Assembly: GCF_000218685.1 (NCBI RefSeq)
Contig: NW_006763294.1
Span: 2,944,144 to 3,008,143 of the forward strand
From: Serpula lacrymans var. lacrymans S7.9
Lineage: Eukaryota; Basidiomycota; Agaricomycetes; Boletales; Serpulaceae
Length of the DNA stretch: 64,000 bases
Direction: 5' to 3'
Shown: in pieces, positions 46,838-56,391 of the stretch
Numbering within the stretch: position 1 is the stretch's first letter
Layout: each line of letters opens with the position of its first letter
Notes under the pieces: model-generated
Told to the model about the DNA's origin: nothing
The model's database searches: none
What the model saw: only the letters and a program-made list of their open reading frames with translations
Translations under genes and position numbers: made by a program

Positions 46838-47253
46838 TGTAACAACCAAGAGTTAGTTACTCTGGCGCACACAGAAACACACTATAAGGAAGATGATGAG
46901 GGAGTGGTTACCCCTTAAGCTGCAGAGAGTTTGTTGGTTAACAACAGGAGGACTCACTGAGGAGTCTCCTGGATTTATTGGGGTATATATACTACTACAG
47001 GTTGTTTGTACATATGTGCTATACAGTTGATAGAGGCAGTGGCTGATGATGTCATAGGGCCTAGCCCGTATGGCCAGCTCCACTGCGTGAGAGAGTAGAA
47101 TCTAAAATAAGAGAAAAGGCAACGCGGCGCGAGAAAGAGGAGTTAGAACAAAAAGGGGAAATGCCGCGTGGCGCCATGTGCGAATGCTAAAGTGCAAAGT
47201 TAAAGCGGAGAATGAAAAGAAAAGAAATGTCCAGAAATTGTGTTATTGTAACA
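46838..47253. mobile_element. Solo LTR, TGTAACA family, divergent copy
   Basis: Starts TGTAACAACCAAGAG and ends TTATTGTAACA. Flanks agcgg (46833-46837) and agtgg (47254-47258) form a 5-bp target duplication with one mismatch. Its first about 110 bp match the solo LTR at 54208; the remainder is diverged. No internal region is adjacent. Confidence 0.75.
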
Positions 47254-47393
47254 AGTGGTATGTCCTTCTGACGTCATGCCCTCACCCACAGCATATTCCT
47301 GCAGCTCACCAACACCAGCAGAAGGTCCTACCTCGGTAATGCCAGAGCTAGAGGGCGGTCCATCTGGGAGGCCATTGCTTTGGAGTAAGGCCC

Positions 47394-47727
47394 TGTTAGT
47401 TTTGGTGATTCTGCACCTAGTTGTGCTATCTATTTTCCCTTCTTTCTAGATCACTTTCCTCTTTATTCTTTTTGCTGTATTGTTCAGTATTCACTGAGCA
47501 TTCTATAATTTCGCCTTTGTGGCTGACTTGTTTACCTTTGTTTACAAAACTTCGGACTAGTATTGCAGAGTCCAGTATTCCTATTCTTTAGTTACTCATA
47601 CTGGACTCTAGGTACTGTACACATTCTGTACTCTCTGATAATATAGTTACTCATACTGGACTCTAGTTCTGTCCCTGTTAGCTCTCAGCAAGTGGCTAGA
47701 CACTTCCCAGAAGTTCTCAATTGAACA
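47394..47727 (+). repeat. Copia 5' LTR (334 bp)
   Basis: Starts TGTTAGTTTTGG and ends CTCAATTGAACA. It contains two copies of an agttactcatactggactct segment; the 3' LTR keeps only one and has a further deletion next to its nested insertion. Confidence 0.92.
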
Positions 47728-47741
47728 GGTTATGAGCCCTG
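47728..47741 (+). other. Copia primer binding site, initiator tRNA-Met anticodon arm
   Basis: ggttatgagccctg starts directly after the 5' LTR. Its complement, CAGGGCTCATAACC, matches the anticodon arm of fungal initiator tRNA-Met, including the CAT anticodon. This is the half-tRNA priming known for Drosophila copia-type elements. Confidence 0.65.
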
Positions 47742-48627
47742 TGCTCCAGCCATCTTCCTGACTTCATACCTCATCATCCAAGCACCCTACTGCTTATCCC
47801 TCTTGCAAATTGTCTTCTGGGTCTCTGATAACCCTCTTTATCATCTCTGTTTGCTTTGCTTCCATCTGGATCACTCCCTATAAGCCTTTGTTGCTTGGAA
47901 CCTCATTTTGGACGCTTTTTTGGCCTTATCAGTGCCATATCTCACCCAATCCTTATCTGATCATCCACAAACTCCTACCTTTGTCTTCTACGACCTTGAA
48001 AACCCTAAGAGACTCCTCAGAGTGGTGGATTTTGAGTTTGATCTCCCTGTGAACCCCTATCATTATCTGATCACCACTTCCACCCCTATTATACTCCTCC
48101 ACTCCCTGTGCTTCGTTTCTGGCCATACTTGGCCTATCTATTGCACCATATAATCGCTCTCCACACCTATATTTTGGGGGCAATCCATCCACTCCATCTG
48201 TCCCTGTGACAATTTTGATTTTTTTGGCCTATATTTTCGCTTTTTGGCATATCTGGTGCTTGCATAAAGCTCCAATCTTCTCTGCTCTGTCTATAGACTG
48301 TGAAGCTCGCCTGCATTGCCTCAGTTTGCTGTTGCCCAGAGCCTCTCTCAGTCTGCAGTGTTTGGGGAGCTTAAGTCACTTTGTTGACTGATATACAAGC
48401 CCTTTTAACCAACACTGTCTCAAGGCGATTTCTCTGTTAATATCAGCGTAGTATTGAAAGGGGAACACAGGCGTAACCCTGTAGCAGCACTAGGAAGCCT
48501 TAGCACCCTCCTAGACCGCTTTTGGACCGCTTTTTTGGACTCTTTTGGACCCTTTGGACCTTTCTGTGCACTTTTTGGACTTTCTCCATTATCCACCTCC
48601 ACTGCTTCACCAGCTCATTTCCACACC
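47742..48627 (+). other. Copia leader/gag remnant, unrecognised
   Basis: Lies between the primer site and the protease-coding part. No Gag zinc knuckle or UBN2-type core is recognised, so gag appears lost or too decayed. Confidence 0.4.
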
Positions 48628-51600
48628 ATGGATAAAACTAAATGTACTCCTCATTCATATTCTGCTCCTACTCATTGTTCTTGCTCATCTTCTAACTGCC
48701 ATCATTGTAATCAATCTGCCATACCTGGTGCAAAATACCATTTTTCTACTGTGGTTGCAGAGCCGGCTAGAAATGTAAGCCTCCACTCTATTCATCCCTC
48801 TGACTTACACTGCCCTCTCCAGCTTGATGCCAACATTGATTGGAATGCAGACACAGGTGCCACTTCTCATATGACACCTCATCGTCACTGGATTCGCAAT
48901 TATGCACCATATCGTGTTCCCATAAAGTTAGCAGATCATACTGTTGTTTATTCAGCTGGTATTGGTACTGTGGTGTTTAACCCTATCATCAATGGCAAGG
49001 AATCAAGGGCTGTAGAATTTTCCAGAGTGCTGCATGTACCAGATCTTCGAAATAATCTCCTCTCAGTCTTGTACTTAACTCGTCAAAGTGGTTTCAAAGT
49101 CATCATTTCATCTCAATCTATGTCCTTCATACGTGGCAACACTCTCTTATTCACTGCAACCATCAACAACAATAATGCTGCATTCCTTGATGGATCCACT
49201 GTTTCTTGTGTTGAATTAGGACACTTTTCTGCAACAATTCCACTTGACTTAAACCTTTGGCATTGAAGATTGGCTCACCACCACTATGCTGATGTCAAGA
49301 AATTGACACAAGAAAACCTTGTTACTGGAATGACACTTGAGTCTAAATATACTCCTGATCCTATCTGTGAACCATGTCTGTCTGGAAAAATGTCTGCCAA
49401 CCCATTCCCTTCATCTTCTCATTGCTCTGCTCACCCTCTAGACCTCATCCGCTCTGATGTACACCAAGTCTCCTCCCCTTCATTCTCTGGGTATCAATAT
49501 TGGGTCACCTTCATCAATGATTACACTCAATTTTGTGTCGTTGTCCCTTTGAAGGCCAAGTCGGATATCTTTAATGCTTTCAAGAGTTTCAAGGCTTATG
49601 CTGAGACTCAATTAGAGCGAAAAATCAAGGCTCTGCGCGATGACAAAGGGGGAGAGTACATCTCCAAGGAGTTTGAGCAATTCACAGATGATCATGGCAT
49701 TGTCAGACAGCATACCACCCAGAATAGGCCTCAGCGGAATGGAGTTGCAGAAAGAGCAAACAGGCTTCTCTCTAAAAGAATCACTACCATGCTTTCAGAG
49801 TCTGGATTGCCTAATATCTTCTGAGGTGAATGCCTAGGTGCCTTGGTGCATGTCTGGAATAGGTGTCCCACTGATGCAGTGGTCAATGCTACTCCTTATT
49901 AATTGTGGCATGGACATAAACCAGACATGTCACACCTTCGTGTTTGGGGGTGCATTGCTTATGTGCATGTGCAAAAGGATAAGAGAGGTGTCTTTGGCTC
50001 TCACATGGAGAAATGTGTGTTCATTGGTTACCCTGCTGGGTACAAGGGTTGGAAATTCTACAATCCTACCACCAAACGCACTATTATCTCTGAGAGAGCT
50101 GATTTTGATGAGCGCTACTTCCCTGGCTTGAAAAAGACTTCTACTCCACCTTTGCCACCTTCACTTCCCATGCCTTTGGGCCTGGATGAGAATGTCCCTG
50201 CACCAGGTCCAGGGGGAGATATTGACCCACCAGCTGTACTTCAGCAACCTCAGCAACCTCAGCACTTGCCTGATGATGGGCCTGATTTGGACCTTGATGC
50301 AAAACCACCTGTGAATCAACCTCTTGAGCTTCCAGATCACCCTCCTCATTGCTCACCTTCTCCTGACTTGCCTATTGCACTGAGACGCCCTGCAAGGGCT
50401 AGGAGACCACCTAGACTATGGTGGCTTCAACACAGACAACCTACTTCTGCCATTGAGAGTGATAACAGCGATAGTAGTGATTCTGAGGCAGTTGATGATG
50501 AAGTGGCACACTTTGGAGACTCTGCTGAGCCTAGGTCATTTGCAGATGCAATAAAGCGTCCTGATGCAGATAAATGGAGAGAAGCAGCCATGGAAGAGCT
50601 CCAAGCTCATGAGCACAATGGAACTACCTCCTGGAGAAAAGGCAATTGGTGGCATGTGGGTCTTTAAGATCAAGCACAACTCTGATGGCTCCATTGAGCG
50701 CTACAAGGCCATTTATGGGACCAAGCAAGGAGGCAGGATGTGGAACCAGAAGATGCACATTGTGCTTGAAAAACTCGGATTTAATCGCACTTACTCTGAC
50801 TCTGCCATCTATGTGTTTAATAGAGGTGAAGTGCACATTATTCTACCTGTCTTTGTTGATGACATGACACTGGCATCCATATCCAATTCTGCACTTGACC
50901 AAGCTGTCAAGGACCTCTCTCAACACTTCAAACTTTGTGATCTTGGCCCTACTTCCTACCTACTTGGCATTTCCATCACCAGAGACCTCAGCAATTGCAC
51001 CATCTCCCTCTCCCAACATCAGTACACTCTGGACATTCTGGAGCACTTTGGCATGAAGGATTGCAAGCCTGTGTCCACTCCAATGGACCCTGGTTCACGC
51101 CTCACCAAGGATATGTCTCCCAGGACACCAGAAGAAGTGCAACTGATGAAGGACATTCCCTACCTTGCTGCTGTTGGTGCTCTGATGTATTTGTATTTGG
51201 CCACCACCACTCGTCCTGATATTACCTATACTGTTGGAGTTCTTGCCAGATTCAATTTCAATCCTGGGCCCACTCACTGGGGTGCTGTCAAGCACTTATT
51301 CCGCTACTTGCAAGGCACCCTCAATCACTCACTTGTCCTTGGCCCTGATCCTAATTCCACTGAACTCTTCACCACTTTCTCTGATGCTGATCATGGTGTG
51401 ACAAGGACTCTGGACGTTCTACTGGTGCTTACCTTGTCAAGATTGGATCTGGTGCTGTCTCTTGGAGTTCCAAACTTCAAAGCATTGTTACTTTTTCCAC
51501 CACTGAGGCAGAATATATTGCTGCTGTTGAAGCTGGCAAGGAGATCTGCTGGATGCAAAATCTGCTGAAGGAAATGGGCTATCCTATCACCTCTCCTTCC

Positions 51601-51843
51601 ACCCTTCACATTGACAACCAATCTGCCATCTCTGTGTCTAAGAATCCTGAACACCATGGTCGAATGAAGCACCTTGATTTACGCTGGCATTGGTTGAAAG
51701 ATATTGTTGGCTCTGGCCAAATTGCTCCCACCTTTGTGCCCACTACTGAAATGCCTGCTAATTTGTTGACCAAGGCTCTGGCTAAGCCTAAAGTTGAAAT
51801 GTTCAGACAGATGATGGGACTTGTTAGATCAGGGGGGAGCTAA
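48628..51843 (+). pseudogene. pol: Copia Pol polyprotein relic (protease, integrase, RT, RNase H)
   Basis: Protease begins with NIDWNADTGATSHMTPH near 48833. The GAG-pre-integrase region reads LNLWH, then a TGA stop (49264-49266), then RLAHHHYADVKKL. Integrase shows LDLIRSDVHQVS, YWVTFINDYTQFCVVV, ALRDDKGGEYISKEF and QNRPQRNGVAERANRLL. A stop follows at 49822-49824 and another just before LWHGHKPDMSHLRVWG. Reverse transcriptase keeps GGMWVFKIKHNSDGSIERYK, then jumps to YGTKQGGRMWNQKMH at about 50710, so the fingers and first palm part are deleted. FVDDMTLAS (the YVDD box) remains, then YLLGISI and QYTLDILEHFGM. RNase H is in another frame, with STTEAEYIAAVEAGKEICWM and HIDNQSAI, ending at 51843. 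Confidence 0.88.
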
Positions 51844-51872
51844 TGCTTGGGAGGTGCAGTATCAGGGGGGAG

Positions 51873-52339
51873 TGTTAGTTTTGGTGATTCTGCACCTAGT
51901 TGTGCTATCTATTTTCCCTTCTTTCTAAATCACTTTCCTCTTTATTCTTTTTGCTGTATTGTTCAGTATTCACTGAGTGTTACAATTAACATACCAGCAC
52001 CTACTTATGCTTCACTTTTGTACTTCTACTTTTATTTTTCAAGTCACATGACCAGTCATGTGACTATTTACTTTACTTTACATTTTCGACTTTTCATAGT
52101 CACATGACCAGTCATGTGACACATTACCTGACCAGTGTCTAGACTCATCATGTGACCGGTCACATGCTAGACATCGGACTTTGAACTTTATTTACAACTG
52201 TACAGTACCTCATGTATTTTAGTATATATATGTTACACTGAGCATTCCTATTCTTTAGTTACTCATACTGGACTCTAGTTCTGTCCCTGTTAGCTCTCAG
52301 CAAGTGGCTAGACACTTCCCAGAAGTTCTCAATTGAACA
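51873..52339 (+). repeat. Copia 3' LTR, interrupted and partly deleted
   Basis: Matches the 5' LTR at both ends but contains the solo LTR 51978-52237, and lacks about 150 bp of the 5' LTR sequence right after that insertion. Confidence 0.9.
51978..52237. mobile_element. Nested solo LTR, TGTAACA family, short form
   Basis: 260 bp with TGTTACA at both ends as read on the plus strand and a 5-bp target duplication ctgag (51973-51977 and 52238-52242). It is the reverse of the family member at 54208 but lacks about 150 bp near one end. It carries three palindromes: 52042-52065, 52099-52120 and 52149-52166. Confidence 0.9.
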
Positions 52340-52344
52340 GGCCC

Positions 52345-53275
52345 TAAAAACCAGCAACATTTTACGCTTGTAGAGTAGTCAGTAGGTAGTAGTGAATGTA
52401 TGAGCTTACTTACCAGGAAACAAGCGCGTTTCCAATAGTCTAAACTAATGTCAAAACCCCTTGAAGCTATGAGTGTATATAGCTCGGAAATCTGCATCTT
52501 TTCCACAACAGATAGCAGAAGCTTGAGGTAGACAGTGAGTTCTTGGTCTTCGTGAAGGAAAAATAATGTACCTTGTCTTTGATCTTCGAACGCATGAGAG
52601 TCAGGGCCTTTTTGATGAGTGAAATCAGGTGGCCTTTGATCTCTGGATTGTCAAGGGCGCCATCCGGGACCTTGAAAACCTGAGGTTGTTCCTCTATAAA
52701 TTTTTATCTTGCAGTTAGTATACAGTAGGTTAAGCAATCAAGTCACTTACGTTCATTTGATCAGATAACTTCCTGTGATAGTATTTAAGGTTGGTGGTAA
52801 GAAGACACGCCATTGTACGGTTCTGTAAAACTGACTATGCAAGATTTAGAATGAATACATAGGAGAAGGAGAAGAAGAACTTACAAAATATTTGGCAAAT
52901 GATATGTAATCTTGAATGGCTGCTCAGTTTGAGAGAGATATGGTCTTCTGTAAGGACAATAGCTGCCCATGCAAATGTATTTACATCTGCATGGGGCTTG
53001 CAAGCTTTATTTGAGTATAAGATATCAGAGAAATAATAAAAATTGAGAGATTTAGAATGAACCTACATGGACAAAGTCATTCAAGGTGTCCGGAGGGAGA
53101 TCATACATCTTAGAGACCTCTCTTGCATAACTGAGACTGTCCTGAATGGAGCGCTGTGAGGCAACCACTTTGTTTGATCTGTCCTCATCTCGGCCCTGGG
53201 AATGTTGACCAGAAAGGTTGCCAATAGTGACATCAGGAAAAAGCCTTTTGCTATATAGCAAAGGGGTTTGTACAT
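52345..53275 (-). pseudogene. Fragment of an unidentified multi-exon gene
   Basis: Minus-strand pieces separated by intron-like gaps read as protein: SYAREVSKMYDLPPDTLNDF and VHV (53260-53060), ISFAKYF near 52900, LLTTNLKYYHRKLSDQMN near 52760, VFKVPDGALDNPEIKGHLIS and LIKKALTLMRSKIKDK near 52600-52680, then ISELYTLIASRGFDISLDYW and KRACFLVSKL near 52400-52500. The pattern (helical, no catalytic motif) recalls a repeated Agaricomycete protein of unknown function, but I cannot name a family. The left end is cut by the Copia insertion at 52340 and no continuation is seen on the far side at 47388. It may be a partial copy carried by transposons. Confidence 0.4.
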
Positions 53276-53476
53276 ATGTGCAAATAAAGCCTATTATAGC
53301 ACCTATAGCACTTATAGCACTATAAAAGCAACTATAGTATGATCAAAGTCCCTATAGTACTTTAAGAGAAACTATAGTATGATCATAGTGACTATAGTGT
53401 TATATGAGCAATAAGAGCAATGGGAGCAACAAAAGCAATAATAGTATTATAGACGCAAAATTTAAAATGCTATATA
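53276..53476. repeat. AT-rich segment with repeated ctatag motifs
   Basis: Contains many short repeats of the type actatagtatgatca and cctatag, in both orientations, between the unidentified gene fragment and the end of the Plavaka transposase. It may be the subterminal repeat region of the Plavaka element. Confidence 0.5.
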
Positions 53477-54579
53477 TCAATACCATAATGTTTGATATGC
53501 ATATTTGCTACTAAAGTTATTAAGATAAAATTTGTGACAAACATCCAGAATATTACTATGAGTCCAATGATGAGGACATGTATCGTGCAAACCACCAAAA
53601 GCAGGGATAAGTTGACAAAGCTGTCTAATACTGGATAAAGGGATAATTTGTCCTGGAGGAAAACCTTCAGTGTTTAGAGGTACCTTATTAACAGAGTACA
53701 TTAAGTGGTCCTTTTCAGCTGTGGATTCGAGGTTGCTATACCACTCTACATATGCCAAATGATATTTTGGCCAATTATTGGGGGATGAGTCGAAACTGTA
53801 TAGTGTTTTAGGTAGTTTAAAGATTACTCTCAATCTCCCAATTCTTGTTCCTTGAATACAGTCATTAGTATTAGATGTGCTTGTGGTTATAGGGTAAGAG
53901 AAACATTACCTTTTATGCCTGTAGCCTCACAATCAGGAGAATTCATCACAACCACTGTGTCAAACTGTGACAACAGATTGTTTTTTCCACTTGGCCTGGC
54001 TTTGACAGAATCTACCTGGTCATTCTCCAGGTCGACATTGTTGCCTAGGCTATCTAAACAGAATTTGAAGCCATAGAAGATATCAAGGTTTTGAAATAGA
54101 AGGGGTAGTAATCTGGTTTCACAACATGTATTTGAGTGAGTTAGTTTACTGTTAAGGAAGACTTTGAGTGCTGATTCAAATCCAGGACACTGATGTTTCT
54201 CCATGACTGTAACAACCAAGAGTTATTTACTCTGGCGCACACAGGAACACACTATAAAGAAGATGATGGGGAGTGGTTACCCCTTAGGCTGCAATGAGTT
54301 AGTTGTGCTAGACAATAGGAGGACTTGCTGAGTCCTTCCCCATGTATTGCTCCTGTATATATACTAAAATACATGAGGTACTGTACAGTTGTAAATAAAG
54401 TTTAAAGTCCAATATCTAGCATGTGACCGGTCACATGATGAGTCTAGACACTGGTCAGGTAATGTGTCACATGACTGGTCATGTGACTATGAAAAGTCGA
54501 AAATGTAAAGTAAAGTAAATGGTCACATGACTGGTCATGTGACTTGGAAAATAAAAGTAGAAGTAAAAAAGTGAAGCAT

Positions 54580-56391
54580 TGTCGAAGATGAGAACTGCTG
54601 TTAGGAAACCACACACAAAAACAAACTAACACACAATCCTCCCAGATTCCACGGAACTTGTTTATGGGCTTTGCCTCCTAGAACAGTGGGTGCTCTGGTT
54701 GTTTGTGGGGTGGTATGTATGAGGATCCTTCAAAGTAAAACCCAGAGATGTATGGGTGTGGGTTTTGAGGAGGAGGGATAGTTGGAATATAGAAAGATAG
54801 GGGCTTTGTGGCGAGTATAGACGAGCACTACCTTGCTAATCGTAGCACAAGGTAAGTTTGAGAACAACAATATGACAAAGTTCCCGGTGATAGCAGGCTC
54901 CTGACGCACAAACTGTAGTGCTCAGAAGGACTCTAATCAAAAGGGATAACAATGACTTTAAAAGTGGGAAGTGACAATGACAGCAATTAACAGTGGTAGC
55001 AGTGGGAAGTGTTGTAACCACACTGGATCACAAGTAACAGAGAGTAGTGAACTTGAGATTAGAGAAGAAGTTTGGATTGGAGTTCTTGTTCCTTTTTTTT
55101 TACAAGGTAAAATACAGGGGTTTATATAGTAAAAGAAAAGTAGGCTATGCACAGTATAGCTGTGCAAAAAAAATGAGAAAGAACATGAAGGAAGGAATGT
55201 ATGCTGACAAATCCTGCATAGGTAGTACAGGATGAGATTGTCAAAAAAGGAAAAGAAAGGGATAGAACAATGAATGCTGTGAGTAATGTCACAGGCTTGT
55301 AGAGCCATAAAGTAAAGTCCAATAGCAAAAAGAGAGCAGGAAAATCATGATGTCATGGGAAGATGCCGTAAAAAAAGGGCAAGGCAAAACACTATCAGTA
55401 TCAACACAGTTCCTTTATTGTCAGTCAGGCATTCTAAAAAATATGTGTCCATAAAAATGATTCAAAAATCAAAAATAATCGCACTGTAAATGAATGTTCT
55501 GCTGAAGAAAAAGAAACTGGAGCCACCGGTCCACCACCTAGTCCAAATCTGACAGTTCCATGGCCTTACCAATGGACTGGCTGTGTTGGACCACCTGATC
55601 AAATGAGGGAGGGAGAGGAGTAGTTCCAATTTGGAACAAGTGAGTCCCAGGCAGCGTGTGATAGGTGTAGCTGTAGCGAAGACGATGGACAAAAGATAAG
55701 TGTACCCAAGTGAATGGGACAGCGATGAACATGGGCGATGCAAGGGGATGAACCTTCTCCAGCTCAAAAACTACCCACCCACGCTCCAACCAGGCAAGAC
55801 GAGCGACTGATGTTTTGATAGTATATGATGGCAGATCGACGTCATGAAGATGGACCTGTTGCCCTATATGGACCGGCCGCCGGGGCTTTGCTGATATCAG
55901 CAGTGGCACGTGGTAGTCAACGGATCGGCGACGGAAGCGGATAGGAAGTGGTGACATCAGAAATGGTGGGGGTGCAAATAAGATGAGGAGGAGGAGGGTG
56001 GAGGTGACGAAAAAGTGGATTAGAATGGGGATCCAGAAATGACCATCAGGTGAGAATAAAAAGGAGAGGAAGGGGCCCATGGTGGGGCTAGGCAAAGGAA
56101 GGGGAGTAAGGGAAACAACAAAAGTGAGGGCACAATGCAATGTGTAGCCAGTGGCGACGTGAAAATTTGCCGAAATGCCGAAATGCGGAAAGTACCGGAT
56201 GGAAAAGCAAAGGTGAGCGTAACTGGATTGCCTAATAGAGGTGGTGCTGATCAGCCACAAGTTCAAAACAGGCAATATTAATTACTATTCCACATGGCAC
56301 TGTGCCTGTGTGGCGCAAAGGCGAGTCTTTTTGAATATTCGCTTCGTTATTGACACCTGTCCATGCTACCAATCAACTTTGGTGCATGATA
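54580..56391 (-). mobile_element. R element copy B: long solo LTR-like element, uninterrupted
   Basis: 1812 bp, starting TGTCGAAG and ending ATGATA. The flanks are gcat (54576-54579) and gcgt (56392-56395), a 4-bp target duplication with one change. The comparison LTR at 51978 shows the undisrupted target gaagcataagtagg in reverse. It aligns with copy A over its whole length with few gaps, and holds the empty site of the Gypsy insertion (gggctttgcctcc near 54668). The sense strand is minus, as judged by the TATA box ctatataaacccc near 55120. Confidence 0.8.
55538..56275 (-). CDS. 245-codon ORF within R element copy B
   Basis: Same ORF as 32961-33698, same start and stop, no frame change. About 12 residues differ, for example FFVTSTLLLL here for FSVTSTLLLL, and LERGWVV for LEHGWVV. 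Many base changes are C/T or G/A at CG sites. Keeping 245 codons open in both copies is notable, but the rate of amino-acid change does not show selection. No known domain. Could be a real LTR-encoded product or chance. Confidence 0.45.
   Translation of the reverse strand: MPVLNLWLISTTSIRQSSYAHLCFSIRYFPHFGISANFHVATGYTLHCALTFVVSLTPLPLPSPTMGPFLSFLFSPDGHFWIPILIHFFVTSTLLLLILFAPPPFLMSPLPIRFRRRSVDYHVPLLISAKPRRPVHIGQQVHLHDVDLPSYTIKTSVARLAWLERGWVVFELEKVHPLASPMFIAVPFTWVHLSFVHRLRYSYTYHTLPGTHLFQIGTTPLPPSFDQVVQHSQSIGKAMELSDLD

Larger units (their letters stand above)
47394..52339 (+). mobile_element. Copia (Ty1-type) LTR retrotransposon, decayed
   Basis: Two LTRs (47394-47727 and 51873-52339) flank a broken gag-pol region, with a 5-bp target duplication ggccc (47389-47393 and 52340-52344). 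The order protease, integrase, reverse transcriptase, RNase H shows the Copia type. The right LTR is interrupted by a 260-bp solo LTR. Reverse transcriptase has an internal deletion and the frame has stops and shifts, so the element cannot move on its own. Confidence 0.93.

Noticed and set aside
53276..53476. CRISPR-like or regulatory array of short repeats
   Set aside because: Repeats are imperfect, variable in spacing and in both orientations in a eukaryotic genome; transposon subterminal repeats are likelier.
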